Shown: positions 24,867 through 34,560, counted from the stretch's first letter. The stretch: 39,774 nucleotides of DNA from Rhodobacter sp. (GCA_020251025.1 JADCDI010000023.1:1-39774); one strand, 5' to 3'. The notes: a model not told the origin generated them from the letters alone. Program-made: numbers and translations.

Positions 24867-25373
24867 TCAGACTGCCAGTTCACGCGGGACGATGAAATCC
24901 AGCGCAACCGCTGTGCCAAAGGCGGCCTCGGACCACGAGGAAATGGCAAACTCTGCAACCAGCGTTGCGCCCGTCGGATAACGCTGAAATGCAGGGTGCA
25001 GGGGGTCTGATGCAAGCAGACGGTGGGCGAATTCGGCAATCCCGGGGTTGTGCCCGATCATCATGACCGTGTCGGCGTGGGCGTGGCGCAGGACCGCAAG
25101 CATCACATCCGGCCCGGCATTGTACAGGGCAGGCTTCAGCTCCGGACCGGGCGCGCCTGGCAGCGCGGGGGCAATCCCCGACCAGGTCTTGCGGGTGCGC
25201 AGCGCATCGGAACACAGCACCTGCTGCGGGATGTAGCCGCGCGAGGCCAGCCAGTCGCCAAGATCTGCCGCCGCCGCCTTGCCGCGGTCGTTCAGCGGGC
25301 GGTCGTGATCGGGCGTATTCGGATCATCCCAGCTGGATTTCGCATGCCGCGTCAGGATCAGGCGCTTGGTCAT
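24867..25373 (-). CDS. sixA: SixA-type histidine phosphatase
   Basis: This 168-aa single-domain phosphohistidine phosphatase belongs to the branch-2 histidine phosphatase superfamily. The catalytic RHAKSSW motif at residues 9-15 places the nucleophile at H10, and the second histidine lies in MIGHNPG. The family removes phosphate from phosphohistidine proteins; the partner here is unknown. The ATG at 25373 overlaps the stop of the Fe-S-like gene and fits the family start. It is the last gene of the argB operon. Confidence 0.9.
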   Translation of the reverse strand: MTKRLILTRHAKSSWDDPNTPDHDRPLNDRGKAAAADLGDWLASRGYIPQQVLCSDALRTRKTWSGIAPALPGAPGPELKPALYNAGPDVMLAVLRHAHADTVMMIGHNPGIAEFAHRLLASDPLHPAFQRYPTGATLVAEFAISSWSEAAFGTAVALDFIVPRELAV

Positions 25374-26023
25374 CGGTGAAGCTGCCCCATGTGATAGGCG
25401 GATTGTTCGCGCATCCTTGCATGACGGGCCGAGACCGGGCAAGCGCGGCGCACGGCACAGCCGCAGCTCATGCAGTCCTGCCCTGCCGGGCTGTCCAGCC
25501 AGGCGTGGCAGGCAGGCAGGTCATAGCCTGCGCCCGTCAGGGCTGCAGCCGGGCAGGCGGTACGGCAGGGCTGGCCTTTGCAGCCGTCGCAGGGGCAAGG
25601 GGGCAAAGGCGGCAGATCGATGTGCACCTTCAGCGCCAGCGCGCCCCGGAACGACACCATCAACCCGGCCTCGTCATGGACCAGCAACCTGACCGGCGAC
25701 GACCAGATGCGCCCCGTGCGCAGCGCCCATCTGTAAAAGGGCCGGTGCGGCGGGCCGCCAAAGGGAAACAGCGCCTTCGCCCCCAGATCGCAGGCGATCC
25801 GCCCGATCACGCGGCGCGACCAGCGGTCGAGCGGATCAGGTGCTCTGTCCTGCCATTCGGGCTGCGCGGTCAGGTGCGGCTAGAAGCCCGGCTCGCGCGG
25901 GCCGACAAGCAGCAGGGTCCGGGTGCCGGCCGGCAGCGCGTCTTGCGGCAGGGCATGAAAGCCGCCCAGGACCGTCAACGCATGGTCCGCCAGCACGGCC
26001 CCGATCTGCGCCAGCGCGGTCAT
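25370..26023 (-). pseudogene. [4Fe-4S] ferredoxin-like protein gene interrupted by one in-frame stop
   Basis: Read as one frame from the ATG at 26023, this would be 217 codons, but an amber codon (TAG) occurs at 25882-25880 after GPREPGF. The frame continues after it as PHLTAQPEWQDRAPDPLDRWSRRVIGRIACDLGA without another lesion. Homologues as I remember them have tryptophan there, so one G-to-A change (TGG to TAG) explains it. The C-terminal part holds two cysteine clusters, CDGCKGQPCRTACP and CMSCGCAVRRACP, suggesting Fe-S binding. Start and stop overlap argB and sixA (ATGA), so the operon layout is intact. A recent null mutation, an assembly error or readthrough are the options. No good restart codon lies before the second half. 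Confidence 0.82.
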
Positions 26024-26916
26024 TCGCCGCGCGGCTTGACCCGCGGCTCGGTGGACCGGATCAGGGATCCGGCCCCATGATCGGTGAACAGTTCCAGCAG
26101 GCAGGCGTTCGGAATGCGCCCGTCCAGAATGACCACGGCCCGCACGCCCTGCTCCAGCGCCAGAAGCGCTGTTTCGGTTTTGGGAATCATCCCCCCGGCA
26201 ATGATGCCGCGCGCCGTCATGTCGCGGACCTGTTCGGGGGAAAGCTGTGTCACCACAGCGCCGCTTTCATCCCTGACGCCGGACACATCCGTCAGCAGCA
26301 ACAGCCGGTCCGCCTTCAGCGCGCCGGCAATTGCCCCTGCCGCCGTGTCGCCGTTGACGTTGAACGTCTCGTTATCCGCGACACCCGTGGCGACCGGGGC
26401 AACGACCGGGATGATCCCGGCATTGTAAAGGTCGCGCAGCACCTGCACGTTCATCTCCACCGGGCGGCCGACGAAGCCCAGTTCGGGGTCATCGGCGACA
26501 CAGATCATCAGGTCGTCGTCCTTGCCGGAAATGCCAACGGCCCGCCCGCCCTGATCGTTGATCGCCTGCACGATGCGCTTGTTGACCGCGCCGCACAGCA
26601 CCATTTCCACCACTTCGACCGTGGCCTTGTCTGTCACGCGCTTGCCGCGCACGAATTCTGATTTGATGCCAAGCTTCGCCAGAAGATCGTTGATCATCGG
26701 CCCGCCGCCGTGCACCACCACCGGGTTGACCCCGACCTGGCGCATCAGCACGATGTCGCGGGCAAATTCGGCCATGGCATCTGCGTCGCCCATGGCATTG
26801 CCGCCGAATTTCACAACCACCACGGCGCCGGCATAGCGTTGCAGGTAGGGCAGCGCCTCGGACAGGGTGCGGGCGGCGGTGATCGGTTCACGGGTCATGG
26901 CAAGCTGCTTTTTCAT
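26020..26916 (-). CDS. argB: Acetylglutamate kinase
   Basis: This 298-aa enzyme phosphorylates N-acetyl-L-glutamate in arginine biosynthesis. Motifs include [12 protein letters not shown] for the phosphate-binding lysine and glycines, [18 protein letters not shown], and [29 protein letters not shown]. The open frame extends far upstream, but [26 protein letters not shown] is the family N-terminus; the second ATG at 26898 is an alternative. It leads a minus-strand operon through overlapping codons into the Fe-S-like gene and sixA. Confidence 0.95.
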   Translation of the reverse strand: MKKQLAMTREPITAARTLSEALPYLQRYAGAVVVVKFGGNAMGDADAMAEFARDIVLMRQVGVNPVVVHGGGPMINDLLAKLGIKSEFVRGKRVTDKATVEVVEMVLCGAVNKRIVQAINDQGGRAVGISGKDDDLMICVADDPELGFVGRPVEMNVQVLRDLYNAGIIPVVAPVATGVADNETFNVNGDTAAGAIAGALKADRLLLLTDVSGVRDESGAVVTQLSPEQVRDMTARGIIAGGMIPKTETALLALEQGVRAVVILDGRIPNACLLELFTDHGAGSLIRSTEPRVKPRGE

Positions 26917-27048
26917 CGGGGTGATCCTGACTGCGCCCTGTTTGGTAGCCCCTTTGCAAACCCCTGCCAAGGGTTGCGTCCAAGGGGGATGCCTTGCCAA
27001 TTCCGACAAAAGCGATAAGGTTTTCTCCGGAACGGACAAGGGGGCGAA

Positions 27049-27786
27049 ATGGTGATGCCAGAGATGAAGACGCTGCTGCTGACCGGGGCAAGCAGGGGCA
27101 TCGGGCACGCCACGGTCAAGCGGTTTTCGGCCGAAGGCTGGCGCGTGCTGACCTGTTCGCGCCAGCCCTTTGACCCGCGCTGCCCCTGGCCGGGCGGCGA
27201 GGGGAATCATATCCAGATCGACCTTGCCGACCCCAACAAGACCATCGCCGCCATCGAAGTGATCAAGGAAAAGGTGAACGGGCGTCTTGATGCGCTGGTG
27301 AACAACGCCGGCATCAGTCCGAAGGGCTCCGGGGGGGCGCGGCTGAACACGCTTGACACCGATCTGCGCACGTGGGGGCATGTGTTTCACGTCAATTTCT
27401 TTTCCTGCGTGGTGCTGGCCCGCGCACTGCAGGCGGAACTGGCGGCAGCGCAGGGTTCGGTTGTCAACGTCACCTCGATCGCCGGGTCGCGGGTGCATCC
27501 CTTTGCCGGGGCGGCCTATGCCACGTCAAAGGCGGCGCTTGCGGCGCTGACCCGCGAAATGGCCCATGATTTCGGCCCGCTGGGCGTGCGGGTCAACGCC
27601 ATTGCACCGGGCGAGGTGGAAACGGCGATGCTTTCCCCCGGCACCGACAAGATTGTGGAAAAGCTGCCGATGCAGCGGCTGGGCCAGCCAAGGGAAGTGG
27701 CCGATGTCATCTGGTTCCTGTGCTCGGACCAGTCGAGCTATATTTCGGGTGCCGAGATCGAGGTGAACGGCGCGCAGCATGTGTGA
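27049..27786 (+). CDS. SDR-family NAD(P)-dependent oxidoreductase
   Basis: This 245-aa classical short-chain dehydrogenase/reductase has a glycine-rich cofactor motif [10 protein letters not shown] (12-21), NNAGIS (85-90) and catalytic S143, Y157, K161 (YATSK). The absence of an acidic residue after the second strand (TCSRQ) hints at NADP preference. It resembles FabG-like reductases, but the substrate is unknown. It stands alone, transcribed opposite its neighbours between argB and engB. The ATG at 27049 follows acaagggggcg; a second ATG lies two codons on. Confidence 0.9.
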   Translation: MVMPEMKTLLLTGASRGIGHATVKRFSAEGWRVLTCSRQPFDPRCPWPGGEGNHIQIDLADPNKTIAAIEVIKEKVNGRLDALVNNAGISPKGSGGARLNTLDTDLRTWGHVFHVNFFSCVVLARALQAELAAAQGSVVNVTSIAGSRVHPFAGAAYATSKAALAALTREMAHDFGPLGVRVNAIAPGEVETAMLSPGTDKIVEKLPMQRLGQPREVADVIWFLCSDQSSYISGAEIEVNGAQHV

Positions 27787-27817
27787 GGGCTGCCGGGGCG
27801 CACCCCGCGCGGCGGCG

Positions 27818-28471
27818 TCAGACCAGCGTCGCGATGATCGCGCGCAGCGTTTCGATGCCGTCGCCTTTTTCAGACGAGGTTACGACCAGCTCAGGATAGG
27901 CGGCCGGATGCTTTGTCAAGGCACCGCGCACCTGGGCCAGGGTCGCCTCTCGCTGTGCCGCGCTGACCTTGTCGGCCTTGGTCAGCACCGCCTGAAAGGT
28001 CACGGCGGAGCGGTCAAGCAGCGCCAGGATGTCCTCGTCCACCGCCTTGACCCCGTGGCGCGCGTCGATCAGCACGAAGGCCCGCCGCAGCGTCTGGCGG
28101 CCCGACAGATAGGCCTTGAGCAGCCGCTGCCATTTTTCAACGACCGCCTTCGGTGCCTCGGCATAGCCGTAGCCGGGCAGGTCAACCAGATAGCGCGAGG
28201 GGCCAAGGGCGAAGAAGTTTATCTCCTGCGTGCGCCCCGGCGTGTTCGAGGCGCGCGCCAATGACTTGCGCCCCGTCAGGGCGTTGATCAGGCTGGATTT
28301 GCCAACGTTGGACCGCCCCGCAAAGCAAACCTCCAGGCGGTCCGCCGGGGGCAGGCCATCCATCGCGACCACGCCTTTGACGAAATCCACCGGCCCGGCA
28401 AACATCAGCCGCCCGGCTTCGCGCGCGGCGTCTTGCGGTTCCGGGCTGAGCGGAAAGGGAAGTACGCTCAC
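27818..28471 (-). CDS. engB: Ribosome biogenesis GTPase YihA/EngB
   Basis: This 217-aa EngB GTPase, needed for large-subunit assembly in the family, shows G1 GRSNVGKSSLIN at 52-63, G3 DLPGYGYA, G4 TKAD and the TPGRTQEINFF switch region. The start is GTG at 28471, overlapping the stop of the MOSC gene, as usual for this tight run. It is the last gene of the yidC-MOSC-engB unit. Confidence 0.95.
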   Translation of the reverse strand: MSVLPFPLSPEPQDAAREAGRLMFAGPVDFVKGVVAMDGLPPADRLEVCFAGRSNVGKSSLINALTGRKSLARASNTPGRTQEINFFALGPSRYLVDLPGYGYAEAPKAVVEKWQRLLKAYLSGRQTLRRAFVLIDARHGVKAVDEDILALLDRSAVTFQAVLTKADKVSAAQREATLAQVRGALTKHPAAYPELVVTSSEKGDGIETLRAIIATLV

Positions 28472-29217
28472 CTCAAGGTCACCGTGTCGCCCAGGGCAAT
28501 TGTGCCGCCCCTGGCAACAACCGCGTAAAGCCCGAAATCCTGGTGGCCAAAGGCCGCGTCCAGCCCGCTGAGTGTGTCTGTATCGATCCGGCCCGTTTCA
28601 GGATTGGCCGAGGTTGCCCGGCAGCGCGTGATACGCTCTTCGATCCGCAGTTCGGCCTGGCCAATGCGCAGGGTGCGCCCGATCCAGTCCCATTCCGCCC
28701 AGGGTGCGGCCCCGTCCAGCCACAGGTTGCCGCGCCAGCGGTCGGCGGACAGATCCTGCCCCATGCGCGCCGAAAGATCCGCCAGCGAGCGGAGCGAGAG
28801 GACAGAGACAGACGCAAAGGCGCTGTCGGTCATGCCGCGCCCGGCGCTGACGATCCGCGCGGGTCGCGCGCGGTCGTCCGGGGCCAGCGGCGCAATCCAG
28901 GACAGAAAGCCCGGCAGGTCTGCGGGATCGTCCGGGCGGAAGGTCAGGGACCCAAGTTCGGGGTGGCGCAGGGTCACCGTGCCGCTTTGGTCGTCCAGCA
29001 CCGAGGTGATGGCCATAAGCGCAGGCACCTTGGCCCCGCGCGCGAAATTGGCGCAAGGTACCCAGCCGCCATTGCCCAGCTTTGCCGCCTCATGCGCAAC
29101 GGCCCAGTGCCGGTCCCAGGGCAGGCAGGCCCCTTGCGAAAGAAGAACGGACCCGAGGTCTTCGCGCCCGTGTCCCTTGATCGGGTGGCGGCAGATTCGG
29201 GCCAGCCGGACGGTCAT
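28468..29217 (-). CDS. MOSC-domain protein
   Basis: This 249-aa protein has a MOSC beta-barrel N-terminal region (LARICRHPIKGHGREDLGSVLL) and a core with DRWRGNLWLDGAAPWAEWDWIGRTLRIG, followed by ERITRCRATSANPETGRIDTDTL, typical of the family. The conserved cysteine (RCRAT) may bind sulfur or the molybdenum cofactor, as inferred for MOSC proteins; the reaction here is unknown. The ATG at 29217 lies within the yidC stop codon, and the gene is translationally coupled to engB downstream. Confidence 0.88.
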   Translation of the reverse strand: MTVRLARICRHPIKGHGREDLGSVLLSQGACLPWDRHWAVAHEAAKLGNGGWVPCANFARGAKVPALMAITSVLDDQSGTVTLRHPELGSLTFRPDDPADLPGFLSWIAPLAPDDRARPARIVSAGRGMTDSAFASVSVLSLRSLADLSARMGQDLSADRWRGNLWLDGAAPWAEWDWIGRTLRIGQAELRIEERITRCRATSANPETGRIDTDTLSGLDAAFGHQDFGLYAVVARGGTIALGDTVTLR

Positions 29218-31049
29218 TTCTTGACCGGCGCTTTCTTGGTGTCGGTTTGTGGGGCAGTGGTGCCCTTCTTGCGGTTCATGCCGGATTTGATGTTGCCGAA
29301 GATGTCCGGCTTGTGCCCGTGGCTGAGCATGATCAGGTACTGCTGCACGAAAGTGATCGTGTTGTTGGCAATCCAGTACACCACCAGCCCGCTGGCAAAA
29401 CCGCCCAGCATGAACATGAAGACCCAAGGCATCCAGGCAAAGATCATCGCCTGGGTCGGATCTGTCGGGGCGGGGTTCAGCTTTTGCTGCAGCCACATGG
29501 TGATGCCCAGAAGGATCGGCAGCACCCCGATGAAGATCAGCGCCAGAAGCGAACCCTGTGCCGGTGCCGCCCATGGAAGCAGGCCAAAGAGGTTGAACAG
29601 CGACGACGGATCGGGTGCGGACAGGTCGCGCAGCCAGCCGAAAAAGGGCGCATGGCGCAGTTCGATGGTGACGAAGATCACCTTGTACAGCGCAAAGAAG
29701 ATCGGGATCTGGATCAGGATCGGCAGGCAACCGGCGGCGGGGTTCACCTTTTTGTCCTTGTAAAGCTGCATCATTTCCTTCTGCAGCTTCTGCCTGTCGT
29801 CGCCTGCGCGTTCCTTCAGCGCTTCCAGTTCGGGTTGCAGTTCCTTCATCCGCGCCATGGAGACATAGGATTTGTAGGCCAGCGGCAGCACGATGATCTT
29901 CAGCACGAAGGTCAGAGCAATGATCGCCAGGCCCATATTGCCGATCAGCGCATTCAACTCATGCAGCACCCAGAAAATCGGCTTGGTCAGGAAATAGAAC
30001 CAGCCCCAGTCGATCGAATCGATGAAACCCGCAATCCCGCCTTCATTCTGGTAGGCCCGGATTGTTTCCCATTCCTTGGCCCCCGCGAACAGGCGAGAGG
30101 TGGACGAGGCCGTCTTGCCTGCGGCAACCGTGATGACGGGCTGGCGGGTTTCCACCTGAAACACATCGGTGGCCGCCACGTATTTCGTCACAGCGGTGAA
30201 CGGCTTGCCCTGTTCGGGGATCAGCGTCGTCATCCAGTATTTGTCGGTGAACCCGATCCAGCCATCGGTGGTCGCTTCAGTGATCTCGGCCTGCGCGCCT
30301 TCCCGGTCGATCACGGGAAGTTCGGTCATGGTGCTGTACTTGATTTCGTTCAGGGTACCGTCGACCCGTCCGACCACGCCCTCGTGCAGGACAAAGAAGT
30401 TCTGCAGATCCGGCGGCTTGCCATGCCGGGCCACGATGCCGTAGGGGGCCAGGCTTACGCCGGTGGTGCCGGTATTCTCGACCGCCTGGGTGACGGTGAA
30501 CATGTAGTCATCGTCAATCGACAGCGTGCGGCTGAAGATCAGGCCCTTGCCATTGTCCCAGCGCAGCGTGACGGGCGTGTCAAGCGACAGGGTGGTGCCA
30601 TCGGCCACGGTCCATTCCGTGTTGGGGCCGGGAACATCGTCGAACCCAAGGTCGCCGCCCGGGGCCCAGCCGTAGAGGGCATAGTATGACCCGGTCTGGC
30701 CAACGGGTGTCAGCAGCCGGACCAGATCCGAATCCGGGTCCAGCGTGACGCGGTAATCCTTCAGCTTCAGATCATCGATCCGCCCGCCAAGCAGGGTGAT
30801 GCTGCCCTTGACCCGGGGGGTGTCGATGGGAATGCGCGCGGCTTCGGGCGCGGCCTTGGCTGCGGGGGTGGCGCCTGTGGTGGCATCCGCAGCCGTCGGC
30901 GGCAAGGCGGCAGGCGCATCGGTTCCCGTGACGGCTGAGGGCTGTGGCGGGGCCACGGGTTCCGGCGGCGGAAAGAAAAAGAACCACGCCAGGATCACAA
31001 GGAAGCTGAGCGCGGTTGCAAGGATAAGGTTCTTGTTCTGATCGTCCAT
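29214..31049 (-). CDS. yidC: Membrane protein insertase YidC
   Basis: This 611-aa insertase helps fold and insert membrane proteins, alone or with SecYEG. An N-terminal anchor (NKNLILATALSFLVILAWFFFF, residues about 5-26) is followed by a proline/alanine linker, a large periplasmic domain to about residue 355 and the C-terminal 60KD_IMP core with five helices, including MGLAIIALTFVLKIIVLPLAYKSYVSMARMK. It ends in a basic tail. I chose the MDDQNKN start, conserved in alphaproteobacteria. It is coupled to the MOSC gene. In this genome it is separated from rpmH-rnpA-yidD by about 3.3 kb. Confidence 0.96.
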   Translation of the reverse strand: MDDQNKNLILATALSFLVILAWFFFFPPPEPVAPPQPSAVTGTDAPAALPPTAADATTGATPAAKAAPEAARIPIDTPRVKGSITLLGGRIDDLKLKDYRVTLDPDSDLVRLLTPVGQTGSYYALYGWAPGGDLGFDDVPGPNTEWTVADGTTLSLDTPVTLRWDNGKGLIFSRTLSIDDDYMFTVTQAVENTGTTGVSLAPYGIVARHGKPPDLQNFFVLHEGVVGRVDGTLNEIKYSTMTELPVIDREGAQAEITEATTDGWIGFTDKYWMTTLIPEQGKPFTAVTKYVAATDVFQVETRQPVITVAAGKTASSTSRLFAGAKEWETIRAYQNEGGIAGFIDSIDWGWFYFLTKPIFWVLHELNALIGNMGLAIIALTFVLKIIVLPLAYKSYVSMARMKELQPELEALKERAGDDRQKLQKEMMQLYKDKKVNPAAGCLPILIQIPIFFALYKVIFVTIELRHAPFFGWLRDLSAPDPSSLFNLFGLLPWAAPAQGSLLALIFIGVLPILLGITMWLQQKLNPAPTDPTQAMIFAWMPWVFMFMLGGFASGLVVYWIANNTITFVQQYLIMLSHGHKPDIFGNIKSGMNRKKGTTAPQTDTKKAPVKK

Positions 31050-31182
31050 CTGGACCAGCACCGTTCCGGAAAGGTTCAGCGGTGGTTCAACAGAGGTGGG
31101 GGCCAAAGGTCAAGCGGTTTTCCCCTGCGCCGGCGGGGGCGCGCCGCTTTGACCCGGCCCGCCCGGGGTCATGATGTCGGTG

Positions 31183-32739
31183 CTAGGATGGCGTTGCATT
31201 CGGGCTCAGCCGGGAAAGCCCCGCAATCCGGGCATGGTGGCGTGCCATCCATTCGGCGGTTTCCTCGAAGGGCATGGGGCGACCGATGCCGAACCCCTGG
31301 GCATGGGTGCACCCAAGCTGCGCCAGCATGGCCTGCTCGCCGGATGTCTCGACCCCTTCGGCAACCGTTTCCAGGCCAAGCCGTTCCGCCATGGAAAGAA
31401 CGGCCGAACAGACCCGCTGCTGACCCGGGTCTTCGTCGATCCGCGTCACAAAGCTGCGGTCGATCTTCAGCCGCCGCAGGGCAAAGCGCCGGATATTGGC
31501 AAGCGAGGTCTGGCCGGTGCCGAAATCATCCAGATCGATGCCGCAGCCCATTTCGGACAGCGCCGCGATGTTGCGCACGATGACGTCGTTGTCGGTCTGT
31601 GTGACGACCGATTCCAGGATTTCGATCGTCAGCCGATCCGGTTCCAGATCGAACCGCTCCAGTGCCCATCTGATTTTTTCCGGCAGTTGCGGGCTGCGAA
31701 GTTCCTCGGCCGAGAAGTTGACCGAGACGCGCGGCACGGTCAGCCCGGACTTGTCCCAGCGCGTGATTGCCTGCAGCGCATCGTGCAGGATCGCCACGCC
31801 CAGTTTCTCCAGAAGGCCGGCCCGCTCCAGCGAGGGCAGAAAGATGCCGGGAGCCTCAAGGCCCCGCTCGGGATGGTGCCAGCGGGCCAGCGCCTCGAAC
31901 CCGGTGACTTCGCCGGTGGCGGTCGAAACCTGCGGCTGGAAATGCGCGCGGATCTGGCCCTGATCCAGGGCCGTCTCCAGCAGGTCGCGTTCGGCATCCC
32001 GATCTGCGGCGACCTTGCCCATCTCTGCGGAATAGCTGCGGATCGCGCCGGGCCCGCTTTGCCAGGCGGTGTCCACAGCCGCCACGGCGGCTTCGTACAT
32101 CGCCCGACCGGTGGGTTCCGTGGTGCGTCCCGGCAGGCAGAAGCCGACGGAACAGGTGATATAGATCTGGGTTGCATCCAGCGCCAGAGGCGGGCTGACC
32201 GCCTTCTGCAGACGGGCGGCCATCTGCACAAGCGTTTCAAGATCAAGCTGCCGTACCGGTCCCAGCGCCACGACAAGACCGCCGTGATGAAGCCGCGCCA
32301 TGGTGTCGCTTTGCCGCAGGACGCCTGTGATCCGCTCGACGCAGGTGCGCATGGCATCTTCTGCCGCCGGTTTGCCAAAACGTTCGGCCAGCCGATCCAT
32401 GTCGTCGAACCGGACCGCAAGGCAGGCTGTGGTCAATCCTGTTGTGGGGCCGATGCCCAGGATCGCATCAAGTGCGGTAACGATCTGCGGCGGCGTCACA
32501 AAGCCGCCGGTGGCGCGGGTGACGGGTGCCAGAAGGTCTGCCTCGCGCAGCGAAACAGCCCCGAAGAGCCCGATCACCAGGGGCAGACCCAGGGCGGCAA
32601 GGATCAAGGCGCGCTCGCCCCCCAGCCAGAAAGCGGCCAGTGTCAGCGCCGGAAGAAAAACCATCATCTCGGGACGCCGCAGCACGGCCCCGATCTGCAC
32701 GATCACGCGCCCGGCAGGCAATGCCATTACCCTCATCAT
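31183..32739 (-). CDS. EAL-domain cyclic-di-GMP phosphodiesterase with a degenerate GGDEF domain
   Basis: This 518-aa membrane protein has two hydrophobic segments (about 25-40 and 44-63), a GGDEF-like domain (about 85-240) and an EAL domain (about 255-510). The diguanylate-cyclase motif is replaced by HHGGL at 151-155, so the first domain is probably catalytically dead and may bind GTP or regulate. The EAL domain looks active: EAL at 282-284 (FEALARW), N341, E373, DDFGTG 404-409, K425 (LKIDRSF) and E461 (AEGVET). Expected activity is c-di-GMP hydrolysis to pGpG. The gene is alone; starts at codons 1 and 2 (both ATG) are possible. Confidence 0.92.
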   Translation of the reverse strand: MMRVMALPAGRVIVQIGAVLRRPEMMVFLPALTLAAFWLGGERALILAALGLPLVIGLFGAVSLREADLLAPVTRATGGFVTPPQIVTALDAILGIGPTTGLTTACLAVRFDDMDRLAERFGKPAAEDAMRTCVERITGVLRQSDTMARLHHGGLVVALGPVRQLDLETLVQMAARLQKAVSPPLALDATQIYITCSVGFCLPGRTTEPTGRAMYEAAVAAVDTAWQSGPGAIRSYSAEMGKVAADRDAERDLLETALDQGQIRAHFQPQVSTATGEVTGFEALARWHHPERGLEAPGIFLPSLERAGLLEKLGVAILHDALQAITRWDKSGLTVPRVSVNFSAEELRSPQLPEKIRWALERFDLEPDRLTIEILESVVTQTDNDVIVRNIAALSEMGCGIDLDDFGTGQTSLANIRRFALRRLKIDRSFVTRIDEDPGQQRVCSAVLSMAERLGLETVAEGVETSGEQAMLAQLGCTHAQGFGIGRPMPFEETAEWMARHHARIAGLSRLSPNATPS

Positions 32740-32806
32740 GCCCTGATTTCCTTCTGCTGCAACCTGACAGGCAGGCTAGGGACAGAGGGTGATCATCAAA
32801 TTAACA

Positions 32807-33670
32807 TCAGGGGTCTGGCCGGGGCCTGTTTCCGGCAATTTTTACGCGGTCCGTCACCAGCCCGGCAAAGTCGAACAGGGCCGGGTCCAGCAGATGGGAC
32901 GGGCGGATGTTCATCAGGGCGCGGAACATCACCTGCCGCCGTCCCGGGCTGCGGGCTTCCCAGCCATCAAGGATCTGCTTGACCTGCTGGCGCTGCAGCC
33001 CGTCCTGACTGCCGCACAGATCACAGGGGATGATCGGAAAGTTCATCGCCCTTGCAAACCGGTCGCAGTCGGCTTCGGCAACGAAGGCAAGCGGGCGGTA
33101 CACAAACAGATCACCCTCTTCGTTGACCAGCTTTGGCGGCATCGTGGCCAGCCGCCCGCCGTGGAACAGGTTCATGAAGAAGGTTTCCAGAATGTCGTCG
33201 CGGTGATGCCCCAGCACGATGGCCGAACACCCTTCCTCGCGGGCGATGCGGTACAGATTGCCGCGCCGCAGCCGCGAGCACAGCGAACAGAAGGTGCGTC
33301 CTGCGGGAATCTTGTCCATGACGATGGAATAGGTATCGGCATATTCGATGCGGTGGGGAACCTGCATCGCGGTCAGGAAAGCGGGCAGGACCGTGGCCGG
33401 AAAACCCGGCTGCCCCTGATCGAGATTGCAGGCCAGCAGATCGACCGGCAGCAGTCCGCGCCACTTCAGTTCCAGGAGCACGGCCAGCAGCGTATAGCTG
33501 TCCTTGCCGCCGGACAGGCAGACCAGCCAGCGCGCCCCGTGGTCGATCATGCCATAGGTTTCGATGGCATCGCGCACCTCGCGGACCAGCCGCTTGCGCA
33601 GCTTTCTGAATTCGGTGTTGTCCGGCGCACCCCGCAGGATCGGCGGCAGGTCTTCGGTTTCGTCGAACAT
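32807..33670 (-). CDS. ttcA: tRNA 2-thiocytidine biosynthesis protein TtcA
   Basis: This 287-aa enzyme thiolates C32 in the anticodon loop of some tRNAs. The PP-loop ATP motif SGGKDSY is at 53-59. The Fe-S ligands C128 and C131 (CSLC) and C216 (CDLC) match the family spacing. [16 protein letters not shown] is the conserved catalytic core. The ATG at 33670 follows gaaggacag; a TTG seven codons upstream is less likely. It lies divergent from the lipoprotein gene. Confidence 0.94.
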   Translation of the reverse strand: MFDETEDLPPILRGAPDNTEFRKLRKRLVREVRDAIETYGMIDHGARWLVCLSGGKDSYTLLAVLLELKWRGLLPVDLLACNLDQGQPGFPATVLPAFLTAMQVPHRIEYADTYSIVMDKIPAGRTFCSLCSRLRRGNLYRIAREEGCSAIVLGHHRDDILETFFMNLFHGGRLATMPPKLVNEEGDLFVYRPLAFVAEADCDRFARAMNFPIIPCDLCGSQDGLQRQQVKQILDGWEARSPGRRQVMFRALMNIRPSHLLDPALFDFAGLVTDRVKIAGNRPRPDP

Positions 33671-33750
33671 GGGCTGTCCTTCGCGGCGCAAGGCATCCGG
33701 TGGCCGTCGGCCTGCGTATAAGGCAGGTAAGCTTTTGGGGGAAGTGTACG

Positions 33751-34272
33751 ATGCGGTGGATCATTCTGACAGGATTTCTGGCCCTTTCCGCCTGTACGGG
33801 CCGCCCGGGCCCGACGGACCCGTTGCTGAGCACGCAGGAGTTGAACCTTGAAGAGTTCTTCGATGGCAAGACCGTGGCGCACGGGCAGTTTCAGGACGTC
33901 TTCGGAACCGTCCGCCGCCGCTTCGTTGTCGACATCGACGGCGACTGGGATGGCAAGGTTCTGACGCTGGACGAGAACTTCGTCTACGAGGATGGCAGCA
34001 CCGAAAACCGCAAATGGACGCTGACGCGGACCGGCCCCGAAAGCTGGCAGGGAAGTGCCCCGGGTGTGATCGGCATCGCCACCGGCGAAGAGCGCGGCGA
34101 TACGTTCAACTGGCGCTACCGCATCGATCTGCCGGTGCCCGACGGCACGCTGCGCGTGGATTTCGACGACTGGATGTGGCTCTTGACCGAAGACAGGCTG
34201 CTGAACATCGCCTACATGCGGCGGGCCGGTGTGACCATCGGGCAGGTTGTGATCTTTTTCGAAAAGAAGTGA
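33751..34272 (+). CDS. DUF3833-like lipoprotein
   Basis: This 173-aa protein starts with a lipoprotein signal and a lipobox LSAC (C15 as the lipid-modified residue). The mature part, with [31 protein letters not shown] and [25 protein letters not shown], resembles the DUF3833 beta-rich domain. The biochemical role is unknown. The ATG at 33751 follows tgggggaag. The stop region is tandemly duplicated (see 34258-34295). It divides the rpmH-rnpA-yidD genes from the yidC block. Confidence 0.85.
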   Translation: MRWIILTGFLALSACTGRPGPTDPLLSTQELNLEEFFDGKTVAHGQFQDVFGTVRRRFVVDIDGDWDGKVLTLDENFVYEDGSTENRKWTLTRTGPESWQGSAPGVIGIATGEERGDTFNWRYRIDLPVPDGTLRVDFDDWMWLLTEDRLLNIAYMRRAGVTIGQVVIFFEKK

Positions 34273-34295
34273 CGGGTTCGAAAAGAAGTGACTGG
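34258..34295 (+). repeat. 19-bp tandem duplication at the lipoprotein stop codon
   Basis: Units 34258-34276 and 34277-34295 match at 18 of 19 bases (ttcgaaaagaagtgacggg, then ttcgaaaagaagtgactgg). The first unit encodes the last residues FEKK and the stop; the second repeats them out of the reading path. It looks like a recent slippage or short duplication event. Confidence 0.8.
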
Positions 34296-34326
34296 CAGGG
34301 CCGCAAGCGCGGCGCAGGCCGTGCCG

Positions 34327-34560
34327 TCACTCTTCGGCGGCGGGCGGCACCGGATCAAACCCCGATCCACCCCAGGGATGACAGCGGCACAGGCGGTGCG
34401 CCGTAAGCCAGCCCCCCTTGAGCGCGCCATGCCGGTCCAGCGCCTCCAGCGCATAGGCCGAACAGGTGGGCTGGAACCGGCAACCGTGCCCGACCCAGGG
34501 ACTTAGGATCAGCCGGTAGGCGCGGATCGGCAAGGCCAGGATATGCGCTGCCGGGCTCAC
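34327..34560 (-). CDS. yidD: Membrane protein insertion efficiency factor YidD
   Basis: This 77-aa amphipathic protein is thought to assist YidC-dependent insertion. It contains the conserved [32 protein letters not shown] with conserved cysteines, then [29 protein letters not shown]. The start is GTG at 34560, overlapping the rnpA stop (GTGA). Longer open frames upstream lie inside rnpA and are not family-like. Confidence 0.93.
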   Translation of the reverse strand: MSPAAHILALPIRAYRLILSPWVGHGCRFQPTCSAYALEALDRHGALKGGWLTAHRLCRCHPWGGSGFDPVPPAAEE

